Shown here: positions 1-6,646 of the stretch, one piece after another
Layout: each line of letters begins with the position of its first letter
Numbering within the stretch: the first letter of the stretch is position 1
Assembly (NCBI GenBank): GCA_025358395.1
Contig: JANYJT010000147.1
Coordinates: 1-7,166 of the forward strand
Length of the DNA: 7,166 bases
Direction of reading: 5' to 3'
Origin: Bacteroidia bacterium
Lineage (GTDB): Bacteria > Bacteroidota > Bacteroidia > Bacteroidales > Prolixibacteraceae
Notes under the pieces: model-generated
What the model saw: only the letters and a program-made list of their open reading frames with translations
Told to the model about the DNA's origin: nothing
Databases searched by the model: none
Translations under genes and position numbers: made by a program

Positions 1-263
1 ATTTTGAAAGCATTGACATTGTGGTACCATTTACCGTTGTATTCACGACCTTCCAGGCTAAAACTTACTTCTACTTCATGATTTCTGTCATTCTCCCCGA
101 TCATCTCTGTTTTATCATTGAACAGTGTAAAACAAATTTTCTTTGGAAATTGATCATCAGGAACTTCCAGAACGAAGTCCAATTTTTTCCATTCTCCACG
201 CGGACTGCTACCGGTTTGCACCGGTAGTATGTCAACAACTTTTCCTTTTACTTTAAAGCTCAT
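1..263 (-). CDS. DUF3127 domain protein (3' end outside window)
   Basis: The minus-strand frame opens with ATG at 263 and stays open for 87 codons to the window edge, so the C-terminus is missing. The translation begins MSFKVKGKVVDILPVQTG and continues through SPRGEWKKLDFVLE (residues 21-34), FPKKICFTLFND (39-50) and REYNGKWYHNVNAFK (73-87). This matches my recollection of the DUF3127 family: a short beta-rich protein with a GxxxxxLP start, a WKK-FVLE strand, a YPKK-type strand and a final REYNG-WY-xxxAW block. The family is small (roughly 120 residues) and common in Bacteroidota. An OB-fold or single-strand-binding-like role has been suggested, but I know of no firm function. A terminator-like hairpin lies just upstream, so it is probably transcribed separately from the FKBP gene, although read-through is possible. 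No clear Shine-Dalgarno is visible, which is normal for this phylum. Confidence 0.85.
   Translation of the reverse strand, partial: MSFKVKGKVVDILPVQTGSSPRGEWKKLDFVLEVPDDQFPKKICFTLFNDKTEMIGENDRNHEVEVSFSLEGREYNGKWYHNVNAFK
208..227. repeat. Perfect 8-bp inverted repeat inside the DUF3127 gene
   Basis: CTACCGGT at 208-215 and ACCGGTAG at 220-227 are perfect reverse complements around the 4-nt loop TTGC. The repeat lies in codons 13-19 of the DUF3127 gene, 37-56 nt from its start. It is GC-rich in an AT-rich region, so a stable RNA hairpin is likely. No T-run follows on either strand, which argues against a terminator. Function is unknown; it may be chance or an mRNA structure affecting early elongation. 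Confidence 0.6.
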
Positions 264-285
264 AATATTCTTGATTTTAGAAACG

Positions 286-320
286 AAACCCGGAAGATGA
301 AATTCATCCATTCCGGGTTT
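286..320 (-). terminator. Hairpin terminator downstream of the FKBP gene
   Basis: AAACCCGGAA (286-295) pairs perfectly with TTCCGGGTTT (311-320), and the interior adds GATG (296-299) with CATC (305-308), giving a 14-bp interrupted stem. Read on the minus strand, the stem runs into TTTCGTTTCT; on the plus strand it runs into TTTTGTTTTTG, so it may work both ways. It lies 43 nt past the FKBP stop codon and 23 nt before the DUF3127 start, so it most plausibly ends the FKBP transcript. A second small inverted repeat, GAGGT-TAAT-ACCTC, lies at 328-341 between the FKBP stop and this hairpin. Confidence 0.75.
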
Positions 321-362
321 TGTTTTTGAGGTTAATACCTCTTTGACAATAACTTAAATCAT

Positions 363-1097
363 TTATTTTGTAGCCGGAGCAGGAGCTGCAGCAGCCGGTG
401 TTGGCTCAATGCTTATCAGTTCGACTTCAAAAATCAGTGTTGAATTGGGTTTAATTTTCGGTCCGGCAGCTTGTTCTCCATAGCCTAATTCAGAAGGGAT
501 ATAAATCTTCCACTTAGAACCTACAGGCATCAATTGCAATGCTTCAGTCCAACCTTTGATTACTTGACCCAATCCGAAAGTGACTGGCTCTCCACGGTCA
601 ACCGAACTATCAAAAACCTTGCCATCAATTGTTGTTCCATGGTAATGAACTTTAACAGTATTCTCAGCAGTTGGTTTAGGTCCTGTTCCGGCTTTCAAAA
701 CCTCATACTGAAGACCTGAAGCAGTAGTTGTTACACCAGAACGTTTACCATTGTCAGCCAAAAACTTCTGACCTGCTTCCTTGTTTTTGCCACCTTCCTG
801 TGACTGTGCCTTTACAAAATAAGCTTGAGTAATGGCTCCGGCCTTAGAAGAGGCAATAAGACCTGAATCACCTTTCATAACAGTCGAAAAAGCCTGCAGA
901 ATGATTTCAGAATTAAGTTCTTTACCACCCGGTGCTTCAGGCAGATTCTTCTTGATGTTGTTACCTAAATCCACACCTATAGCATAAGCTGCAGAGTCGG
1001 CTTGAGTCTTGAGATTAACTTTGGTGTTTGAAGTGTTGCACGATGCCAGAACTATTGAACCGGCTACTACTGCTAGAAGTAAATTTTTAATTTGCAT
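363..1097 (-). CDS. FKBP-type peptidyl-prolyl cis-trans isomerase, lipoprotein
   Basis: A 244-residue enzyme that catalyses cis-trans isomerisation of prolyl bonds, here acting on exported proteins. The N-terminus is a lipoprotein signal peptide: MQIKNLLLAVVAG followed by lipobox LASC with Cys20 as the lipidation site. Residues about 30-120 form a helical FKBP_N-like dimerisation domain (DSAAYAIGVDLGNNIKK at 34-50), as in Mip and FkpA. Residues about 125-230 are the FKBP_C catalytic domain. Active-site residues are present: Tyr152, Phe162-Asp163 (VFDSS), Phe174, Val179-Ile180, Trp183 (QVIKGW), Tyr206 (LGYGEQ) and Phe223 (LIFEVEL). The position of the FKBP12 His87 is not clearly conserved, as is common in bacterial members. 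A Pro/Ala-rich tail (231-244) ends the protein. The start is well supported, because it gives an ideal signal peptide. A -7-like box upstream and a terminator downstream suggest a single-gene transcript. Confidence 0.95.
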   Translation of the reverse strand: MQIKNLLLAVVAGSIVLASCNTSNTKVNLKTQADSAAYAIGVDLGNNIKKNLPEAPGGKELNSEIILQAFSTVMKGDSGLIASSKAGAITQAYFVKAQSQEGGKNKEAGQKFLADNGKRSGVTTTASGLQYEVLKAGTGPKPTAENTVKVHYHGTTIDGKVFDSSVDRGEPVTFGLGQVIKGWTEALQLMPVGSKWKIYIPSELGYGEQAAGPKIKPNSTLIFEVELISIEPTPAAAAPAPATK

Positions 1098-1139
1098 AAC
1101 TGTTTTTCTATAAAAATTGAATGATGGTTCTAAAAGTTG

Positions 1140-1147
1140 CGAAGATA
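1140..1147 (-). promoter_or_regulatory. Candidate -7 promoter element of the FKBP gene
   Basis: On the minus strand 1147-1140 reads TATCTTCG, followed by CAAC, a one-mismatch fit to the Bacteroidota -7 consensus TAnnTTTG. It is placed about 43 nt before the FKBP start codon, giving a leader of roughly 35 nt. No good -33 TTTG is seen at the expected distance. The box lies in the 120 bp between apbE and the FKBP gene, which supports independent transcription of the latter. The rest of that gap holds nothing else I can name. Confidence 0.45.
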
Positions 1148-1217
1148 ACTAATTTTCGATTGATTAACATAGTTGCTGTTTAATTTAATTATCTGTAACT
1201 AGTTGTCAATAGGGTTA

Positions 1218-2234
1218 TTAATTTTTCTTCAACATTTTATCAAAACCTGCTGTATAAAATACGGAAAATCCTCCTTGCTGGTCATCGCTGATAAAATATG
1301 CCTCAATATTTTCCTCTTTTGAAAGAAAATCCCGGGATTTTTCCAAGCCCATTACCATGAAAGCTGTTGCATAGGCATCAGCGGTCATACAATCAGCAGC
1401 GACCACTGATACACTTAGCAGATTGTGTTTCACCGGATAGCCATTTGATGGATCTATCGTGTGCGAATACCTAATGCCATTCTCCTCATAATATTTTCGG
1501 TAACTCCCTGAGGTAGATATAGCACGATCTTCCAAAGATAAAATTGTCTGTATCTTTCTTTCATCATTCATATTTTTAGCTGGCATCTCTATTGCTACGC
1601 TCCATTTTTGACCGTCAGGTTTGGATCCATGGCCCAGAACCTCACCTCCCACATCAATCAGATAGTTTTGAATTCCCTTCCCTTCAAGATATTTGGCCAG
1701 CCAATCGGAGGTATATCCCTGAGCAATTGCATCAAAATCAATTCGAATCCGGAGGTCGGCTTTAATCAGTTTGCCTTTTGATAAATGCACATTTCTATAG
1801 CCTACCAAAGGAAGAAGTGAGTCAACCAAAGCCTGATCAACATTGGCCTTCTTTGAAAATCCAAATCCCCAGGCATTTACCAGTGGACCAACAGTAATAT
1901 CAAATGCCCCATCTGATTTTGCAGAAACTTCCATTGACTTATTGAAAATGGATTCATAAATTGCATCTGCAACCACCGTCGTATCATTGTTATTTAACCG
2001 CGAAAGAATTGAGGTTGGCACATAGGCAGATACCGACTGGTCAAACTGCTTAAAAAGTGAATCTATGGCAGGCTGAAGATTTTCATTGCTATCAGAGCAA
2101 TAAGTTATGGCATAGTATGTTCCTTGAGCAGAGCCATTCATTTTATATAACTTGAGTTCTTTCTTATGGTGAAAACAGGACAGAACAAGTAAGACCAAAC
2201 CAATAAAAACAATCGATCGGGATAATTTGTCCAT
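1218..2234 (-). CDS. apbE: FAD:protein FMN transferase, ApbE family lipoprotein
   Basis: Transfers FMN from FAD to a threonine or serine of target proteins, classically NqrB/NqrC or RnfG/RnfD, on the outer side of the cytoplasmic membrane. I chose the ATG at 2234 (338 residues). It gives a compact lipoprotein signal, MDKLSRSIVFIGLVLLVLSC, with the lipid Cys at residue 20. The upstream in-frame ATG at 2264 would add ten polar residues and cannot be excluded. Family motifs, numbered from 2234: GTYY (38-41), DGAFDITVGPLVNAWGFG (108-125), DFDAIAQGYTSDWLA (166-180), YLIDVGGEVLGHG (191-203), ISTSGSYRKYY (239-249), SHTIDPSNGYPV (257-268) and the metal-site block ADAYATAF (285-292). All core elements are intact. 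mnmD lies 94 nt upstream on the same strand (64 nt if the longer start is used), so co-transcription is plausible. No nqr or rnf gene is in the window. Confidence 0.93.
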   Translation of the reverse strand: MDKLSRSIVFIGLVLLVLSCFHHKKELKLYKMNGSAQGTYYAITYCSDSNENLQPAIDSLFKQFDQSVSAYVPTSILSRLNNNDTTVVADAIYESIFNKSMEVSAKSDGAFDITVGPLVNAWGFGFSKKANVDQALVDSLLPLVGYRNVHLSKGKLIKADLRIRIDFDAIAQGYTSDWLAKYLEGKGIQNYLIDVGGEVLGHGSKPDGQKWSVAIEMPAKNMNDERKIQTILSLEDRAISTSGSYRKYYEENGIRYSHTIDPSNGYPVKHNLLSVSVVAADCMTADAYATAFMVMGLEKSRDFLSKEENIEAYFISDDQQGGFSVFYTAGFDKMLKKN

Positions 2235-2328
2235 AATGTTTTTTTGGCGTGAATTTTTTATCATATCAATTTCAATTATTTATGTTTAAAAATTATTGGG
2301 AAATTTTTATCTCTCCTCAAATTTCGGC

Positions 2329-3015
2329 TTACTTAAAGGAATCGCTCAGCAAAGTTTTTCGGGCTCTTATGATCTCTCTTTTCCCCGGAGGACCAGCAAT
2401 TCTCTCAACACTAAATCCGACTGTCTGAAGCATTCGTCTGATGGAGCCCTTTGCGCAATAAGTGACCAAAATACTGTTTTCCTTCATTATCCCAAAGAGG
2501 GACTGAAAGACTGACAAACCCCATAATTCCGGTTGTTTCTCAGGAGAAAATGCATCGAAGTATACAAGATCAAACTGAGGAAGCGAAGAATAATTTGTGT
2601 CAAGAAGATCTGAATCCAATTTGCGCAGGATAAATTTTTCCTGAATTTCAGTCTCACGGTTCCAGGAAGCTTCGTGAATAAGATGGAATAAATTAGGGTC
2701 AGTACCTGGAAATTGTTCATAATAATTTAATTTTCCCCAAACTGATTCGGGTAATGGGTATTTTTCTATGGAAATGTAGCTAATTTGATGGTGGCATTTT
2801 ACATTCGCGAGTAAAGTCATGTAACAATTCAGGCCTGTTCCGAACCCAATCTCCAAAATTTTAATTTCGTCTAACTTGATTTGGTTAAAACCTTCTTGAA
2901 TAAAAATATGCCTTGACTCCTGAATTGCACCGAAGGTAGAATGGTAATGCTCTCCAACTTCTTCCAAATACAAAGTATTTGATCCATCAAGTGTTTTAAC
3001 AATCTCAATTTTCAT
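2329..3015 (-). CDS. mnmD: Stand-alone tRNA (mnm5s2U34)-methyltransferase MnmD
   Basis: A 228-residue SAM-dependent methyltransferase that matches the N-terminal (methyltransferase) half of E. coli MnmC. It should convert nm5(s2)U34 to mnm5(s2)U34 in the wobble position of tRNAs such as Lys(UUU), Glu(UUC) and Arg(UCU). Visible motifs: HSTFGAIQESRHIFI (25-39), the SAM-binding loop ILEIGFGTGLN (53-63), SIEKYPL (82-88), catalytic-region DAFSPEKQPELW (154-165), TYCAKGSIRR (185-194) and GPPGKREI (208-215). The FAD oxidase half of MnmC (MnmC1) is absent, so the substrate would come directly from the ammonium branch of MnmEG (inference). The start is fixed: an in-frame TAG lies two codons upstream. 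A 12-codon out-of-frame ORF (3043 to 3005) overlaps the start. Candidate -7 boxes at 3076-3094 would drive this gene and perhaps apbE. Confidence 0.92.
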   Translation of the reverse strand: MKIEIVKTLDGSNTLYLEEVGEHYHSTFGAIQESRHIFIQEGFNQIKLDEIKILEIGFGTGLNCYMTLLANVKCHHQISYISIEKYPLPESVWGKLNYYEQFPGTDPNLFHLIHEASWNRETEIQEKFILRKLDSDLLDTNYSSLPQFDLVYFDAFSPEKQPELWGLSVFQSLFGIMKENSILVTYCAKGSIRRMLQTVGFSVERIAGPPGKREIIRARKTLLSDSFK

Positions 3016-3075
3016 AAGCTATGGATGATCTTTTTCTTTTCATAATCTGTAAGGTACTTTTAACTACTATTTCGA

Positions 3076-3120
3076 CGAAAGTAAAACGAAAATAGCTAGT
3101 TTTACTAGCTTATAGACAAA
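3076..3120 (-). promoter_or_regulatory. Candidate promoter region of mnmD
   Basis: The minus strand carries two -7-like boxes, TATTTTCG (3094-3087) and TACTTTCG (3083-3076), each a one-mismatch fit to TAnnTTTG. A TTTG at 3120-3117 could be the -33 element for the first box, with a 22-nt spacer, slightly longer than the usual 19-21. Transcription would begin near 3070-3080, leaving a leader of about 55-65 nt before mnmD that includes the short upstream ORF. Confidence 0.4.
3094..3110. repeat. Palindrome in the mnmD / YciO-like divergent region
   Basis: AGCTAGT (3094-3100) and ACTAGCT (3104-3110) form a perfect 7-bp inverted repeat around TTT. It lies upstream of the candidate mnmD -7 boxes, about 28 bp before the plus-strand start codon at 3138. 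It could be an operator shared by the divergent genes or a 5'-leader hairpin of the plus-strand transcript. Seven-bp palindromes also arise by chance in AT-rich DNA. Confidence 0.35.
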
Positions 3121-3137
3121 AAAACAAATGCGGGCAT

Positions 3138-3752
3138 ATGCTTATCAAGCTTTATGAAGACAATCCCAACCAAAAGGAGATAGATAAAATCGTTGACATG
3201 CTTAGAGATGGAGCTGTTATTATCTTTCCCACGGATACAATTTATGGTATTGGTTGTGATATTACAAAGTCAAAAGCAGTTGAAAGAGTGGCCAGAATCA
3301 AAAATGTCAAACCTGAAAAGGCTGATTTTTCATTTATTCTATACGATCTAAGCCAGATTTCAGACTATTGCAGACCATTCCCAAATAATGTCTTCAAGCT
3401 TTTAAAGAAAAATCTGCCTGGTCCTTTTACATTCTTGCTTCAGGCAAACTCTAATGTTCCCAAACTGTTTAAGAATTCAAAAAAAAATATAGGGATCCGA
3501 ATTCCTGAAAAAAATGTTATCCGAGCCATCGTAAAGGAGCTAGGCAATCCGGTATTATCAACCTCAGTCCATCATGATGATGTTGTCCTCGAGTACATTA
3601 CAGATCCGGAACTTATTGAAGAAAAATATGGTCACCTGGTAGATTTGGTGATAGATGGTGGATATGGCGATAATCGACCTTCAACTATAGTGGATTGTAC
3701 TTCCGGCGAAGTTGATATTTTAAGACAAGGCAAAGGTATTCTTATTGAGTAA
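3138..3752 (+). CDS. YrdC/Sua5/YciO-family protein, YciO-like
   Basis: A 204-residue single-domain YrdC-fold protein. The superfamily includes TsaC and Sua5, which make threonylcarbamoyl-AMP for t6A37 of ANN-decoding tRNAs, and YciO, whose role is less settled. Visible motifs: nucleotide-site loop PTDTIYG (31-37), AVERVARIKN (47-56), LPGPFTFLL (93-101), GIRIP (119-123), STSVHHDD (141-148) and PSTIVD (181-186). From memory, the length and the order MLIKLYEDNPNQ...PTD...IGCDI...LSTS resemble E. coli YciO closely. The TsaC hallmarks are not seen: the K-x-R motif is replaced by KNVK (55-58), and the S-x-N of STSANxSG is replaced by SVHHDD. Automatic annotation would probably say L-threonylcarbamoyladenylate synthase; this is possible but not shown. 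There is no C-terminal Sua5 domain. It is divergent from mnmD and convergent with comEC. Confidence 0.85.
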   Translation: MLIKLYEDNPNQKEIDKIVDMLRDGAVIIFPTDTIYGIGCDITKSKAVERVARIKNVKPEKADFSFILYDLSQISDYCRPFPNNVFKLLKKNLPGPFTFLLQANSNVPKLFKNSKKNIGIRIPEKNVIRAIVKELGNPVLSTSVHHDDVVLEYITDPELIEEKYGHLVDLVIDGGYGDNRPSTIVDCTSGEVDILRQGKGILIE

Positions 3753-3909
3753 TCAAAGCTATTTTTATTAAGTAATCAGATTGTATGAACTTGTAAGTGA
3801 CTTGAGAAAGATCATATCCACACCAGCAGTTTTGTTTTTGTTATTTACTTCTTTGATTATAAACGTAGTGGAGCTTTACATTGGATGAAATTTATCCTCA
3901 ATTTTAATT

Positions 3910-6000
3910 TTATTGGAAATAACTGCAAGAATACCCGCCTGCAAATGCATTTTGGTGTAAATGAATAATAAGTTGTACCGACCTGTAGAGATTGAATGAA
4001 GGAGTGGCATCGGACGCTTTGATTTTCTTCTCGGAGTGGATTGCCGTCCGATACAAGACAATATTATCTGATGGAAAGGTCGTTTTAGCAAATTCTTCGG
4101 ATTTGTTATCAGCAATCCAAACGATATCATTTCTAAAATCCGTATTCAAGTGTGACTCATATTTCATTCCTGTAGGTTGCAAAAAGATCCTTATTCCATT
4201 AAAAAATAACAAATTACCGGTTATCCCGAAGTTTTTGTTTACCACACGAAGTGAATCATTTAAACAATAAAATTCAGTATTGCTAATTCCTCTTGCTCCC
4301 AAGTAGGGTTTAAAATAGAAATTGAGTTTAGAACCCGCATTATCGCACTTATCGTAAACCACAATTGACTTATTTCCTCGCGTAAGTGCGATAGCTCTCG
4401 TACCTGGGATATTGAAAAAGACTATTTCAGCTCTTGTCTGCTTTGAATAAGACGAAGCGACTGTAATGGTAAACAGCAATATTGCCAGCCCACACATGAC
4501 TTTTAAGTAAAGAATTTTCCGTGATTTGTAAAACATGAAGAACAATAAGCATAATGAAAGTATTAATACTACCTGGCTAAATGAAGGATATAAACCTTTT
4601 AATACAGCCAAGGGTAACTTTTCAACAAGATTGACAGTCAACAATACCAAACGTACCGACCAATCAAGTACGAAAGCCGATAAGGATGTTAAAATGCCGG
4701 AAATGAAGGAGAGAAACAGAACCAAAAAAGAGAGGTAGAGTATCAAGGTGACCAAGGGTATCACAATTAAATTGGCCAACCAGAAATAAACCGGAAATTG
4801 ATGGAAATAGGTTAGGGTAAAAGGAAGTGTGCCAACTTGCGCAGCACAAGTGACTGAAAGGATTAGCCAAGTCTGATTCAGAATCCAGGATTTAAAGTAA
4901 AACTGTTTATATAAAAGAGGCTGAATTACGACAATTGATAAGACTGCCATATAAGAAAGCTGAAAACCAACATCATACAAAATTATTGGATCCCATGTGA
5001 CGAGGAAGAAGGCTGAAACGGCCAAGGAATTGTAAATATTTGCATTTCTATTCAATGCATTACCTAAAACAACGAAAGTAAGCATGACAGCTGCCCTAAG
5101 TATGGACGCTGACATTCCGGTTATTAGGGCATAACTCCATATAGAAATCAAAATGATCAATGTGTGACATAAAAACCCAAATCGTCCTCTTTTCAGGAAG
5201 CGGAAAAGAAAATCAAGGATAACAAAGATTAGTCCTACATTCATTCCAGAAACCGCCAGAACATGTATGACGCCAGTATTGGTAAAACTCTGAACGGTTT
5301 CTTTGTCAACATCTTCCCGGGCACCGAAGGAAATAGATGATATCAAAGGTACGTTCTCACTTATCACACCGGAATTATTTAATATCACGATAAGTTTCTC
5401 CCGAAGGATTAAAGCGTATCGGTAGATGTTTATTTGATGCTGTCCATTGAGGATGAAAAATTGGTTCTCTTTTAAAAAAATTCGATATCCTATACCCTTG
5501 TTGTTAAGGTATCTGCGATAATCAAACTCAAATGGATTACCATCATTTTCTATCAACTCAGGGAATCCGTCAAAGCAAAGAATATCACCAGGTTTAGCCT
5601 TTTTGACAGCTGTCGATTTGGGAAGGTAGATCAATATCTTCAAGTCCGAATTGACCAGCTGGCTAACCACTTGAAATGTCTTACTCTTCTCTTGAGGAAA
5701 TTCGTCAAATACGACGAAATACCTTTGTTTAATGAGCATTGGGAAAATCTTCTTTTGATTTTGGGCTCTGATATATCCAAAAATTAGGATGCTAACGAAT
5801 AGTAGTAAGCCCCAAAAGAATTGGGAGTTGAAAGAAACGTTTTTGACGAACAACAAAAAGAGAATAGTCAGAAAAAAAACTGCGATAAAAAGAATCGAAT
5901 TTGAAAAATCAATAGATTGAAATATGCTTACGCCAATACTGAGAGGTATAAAAAACCTTATAAAGGGAGCACTTGTAAGTTGAAAAGAGGAATGAACCAT
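3910..6000 (-). CDS. comEC: ComEC/Rec2-family DNA-uptake membrane protein, degenerate C-terminal domain
   Basis: A 696-residue polytopic inner-membrane protein expected to carry single-stranded DNA into the cytoplasm during natural transformation. Hydrophobic segments near 12-30, 34-52 and 60-77 are followed by a DUF4131 OB-like region (about 95-190). The Competence transmembrane core (about 215-495) shows HVLAVSGMNVGLI (246-258), ALITGMSASILRAAVM (291-306), VGFQLSYMAVLSIV (344-357) and CAAQVGTLPFTLTYFHQFPV (385-404). After a last membrane span (about 497-515), AEIVFFNIPGTRAIALTRG (524-542) resembles the first strands of the metallo-beta-lactamase domain. However, no HxHxDH metal motif follows, so the nuclease-like domain is degenerate. 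The start is secure because an in-frame TGA lies seven codons upstream. The final roughly 25 residues are not recognisable as a family ending. It follows def after 85 nt on the same strand. Confidence 0.92.
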   Translation of the reverse strand: MVHSSFQLTSAPFIRFFIPLSIGVSIFQSIDFSNSILFIAVFFLTILFLLFVKNVSFNSQFFWGLLLFVSILIFGYIRAQNQKKIFPMLIKQRYFVVFDEFPQEKSKTFQVVSQLVNSDLKILIYLPKSTAVKKAKPGDILCFDGFPELIENDGNPFEFDYRRYLNNKGIGYRIFLKENQFFILNGQHQINIYRYALILREKLIVILNNSGVISENVPLISSISFGAREDVDKETVQSFTNTGVIHVLAVSGMNVGLIFVILDFLFRFLKRGRFGFLCHTLIILISIWSYALITGMSASILRAAVMLTFVVLGNALNRNANIYNSLAVSAFFLVTWDPIILYDVGFQLSYMAVLSIVVIQPLLYKQFYFKSWILNQTWLILSVTCAAQVGTLPFTLTYFHQFPVYFWLANLIVIPLVTLILYLSFLVLFLSFISGILTSLSAFVLDWSVRLVLLTVNLVEKLPLAVLKGLYPSFSQVVLILSLCLLFFMFYKSRKILYLKVMCGLAILLFTITVASSYSKQTRAEIVFFNIPGTRAIALTRGNKSIVVYDKCDNAGSKLNFYFKPYLGARGISNTEFYCLNDSLRVVNKNFGITGNLLFFNGIRIFLQPTGMKYESHLNTDFRNDIVWIADNKSEEFAKTTFPSDNIVLYRTAIHSEKKIKASDATPSFNLYRSVQLIIHLHQNAFAGGYSCSYFQ

Positions 6001-6085
6001 GTGAATGAAGTATCCACATCAAGTTAAGGCAATACAATGAGAAAAAGAAAAATAGATTCAAGAATACTTAAATATTGGACGACAA

Positions 6086-6643
6086 TCAATTTTTTGGAAC
6101 TTTTACACGATAGGTAGCCGATGTAATTCCCTTAGAAATATCAGTTAATCTGCGCTTTAGCAAACGTTTTTTCAATGGTGAACAGAGATCTGTAAACATA
6201 ATGCCATCTAGATGATCATATTCATGCTGGAGAACCCTTGCCGTATATCCGGTAAAAACTTCATCGCACGCAATTCCATCTGCATTTAAATATTGAATAC
6301 GAATGTAATTTTTTCGGAAAATTTCTTCATGTATCCCTGGAATACTTAGGCAGCCCTCTTCCATTAACTCATCCTCACCACTTCGTTCGAGAATTTTGGC
6401 ATTGATAAACGCCTTTTTAAAATCCATCAAGCTTGGTTCGTCTTTGGAAAGAGGAGTCAGATCAACAACAAACAGTCGAAAAGATAATCCAATCTGAGGA
6501 GCTGCCAGACCAACTCCCTCGGCATTGTACATGGTTTCGAACATATTGGCTATCAGTTCTTGTAAACCATTGTAGTTTAAATCTATGTTTTCGGCTACCT
6601 TTCGAAGAACAGGATCACCATAAAGTGTGATAGGCAATATCAT
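6086..6643 (-). CDS. def: Peptide deformylase
   Basis: A 185-residue metalloenzyme that removes the formyl group from the N-terminal methionine of nascent proteins at the ribosome. All three family motifs are intact: GVGLAAPQ (43-50), EGCLS (96-100, metal ligand Cys98) and QHEYDH (139-144, ligands His140 and His144, catalytic Glu141). The opening MILPITLYGDPVLRKVA is typical, and a Lys/Arg-rich C-terminus (158-185) probably faces the ribosome. The start ATG lies 3 nt after the ruvX stop codon with no clear Shine-Dalgarno, which suggests translational coupling within a ruvX-def operon. I recall this gene order from other Bacteroidota genomes. comEC lies 85 nt downstream and may be part of the same transcript, since I see no terminator between them. 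Confidence 0.97.
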   Translation of the reverse strand: MILPITLYGDPVLRKVAENIDLNYNGLQELIANMFETMYNAEGVGLAAPQIGLSFRLFVVDLTPLSKDEPSLMDFKKAFINAKILERSGEDELMEEGCLSIPGIHEEIFRKNYIRIQYLNADGIACDEVFTGYTARVLQHEYDHLDGIMFTDLCSPLKKRLLKRRLTDISKGITSATYRVKVPKN

Positions 6644-6646
6644 AAA

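Noticed and set aside
3128..3157. Short plus-strand ORF (MRAYAYQAL) overlapping the start of the YciO-like gene
   Set aside because: It is nine codons long, out of frame, and has no codon bias or ribosome site. A chance ORF is the simplest reading.
3479..3487. Run of nine A in the YciO-like gene, a possible slippage or phase-variation site
   Set aside because: It encodes Ser-Lys-Lys-Asn in a Lys-rich loop, the frame is intact on both sides, and such runs are expected in AT-rich coding DNA.
3753..3909. Gap between the convergent YciO-like and comEC genes, examined for a terminator or small RNA
   Set aside because: Only a weak imperfect hairpin (GGATG/TATCC near 3885-3899) and a distant inverted repeat (AATCAAAG/CTTTGATT) were seen. 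Neither is strong enough to call.
3876..4130. 84-codon minus-strand open frame overlapping the 3' end of comEC
   Set aside because: It has no recognisable protein similarity and lies mostly within comEC. It is best treated as a shadow frame, and is kept only as a frameshift possibility for the ComEC tail.
4535..4738. Plus-strand open frame of 67 codons within comEC
   Set aside because: It is antisense to a membrane segment of ComEC with low-complexity polar composition, which is typical of the complement of hydrophobic codons.
6001..6085. Possible promoter (TATTCTTG on the minus strand) between def and comEC
   Set aside because: It has one mismatch to the -7 consensus and no properly spaced -33 element. 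Read-through from ruvX-def explains comEC expression equally well.
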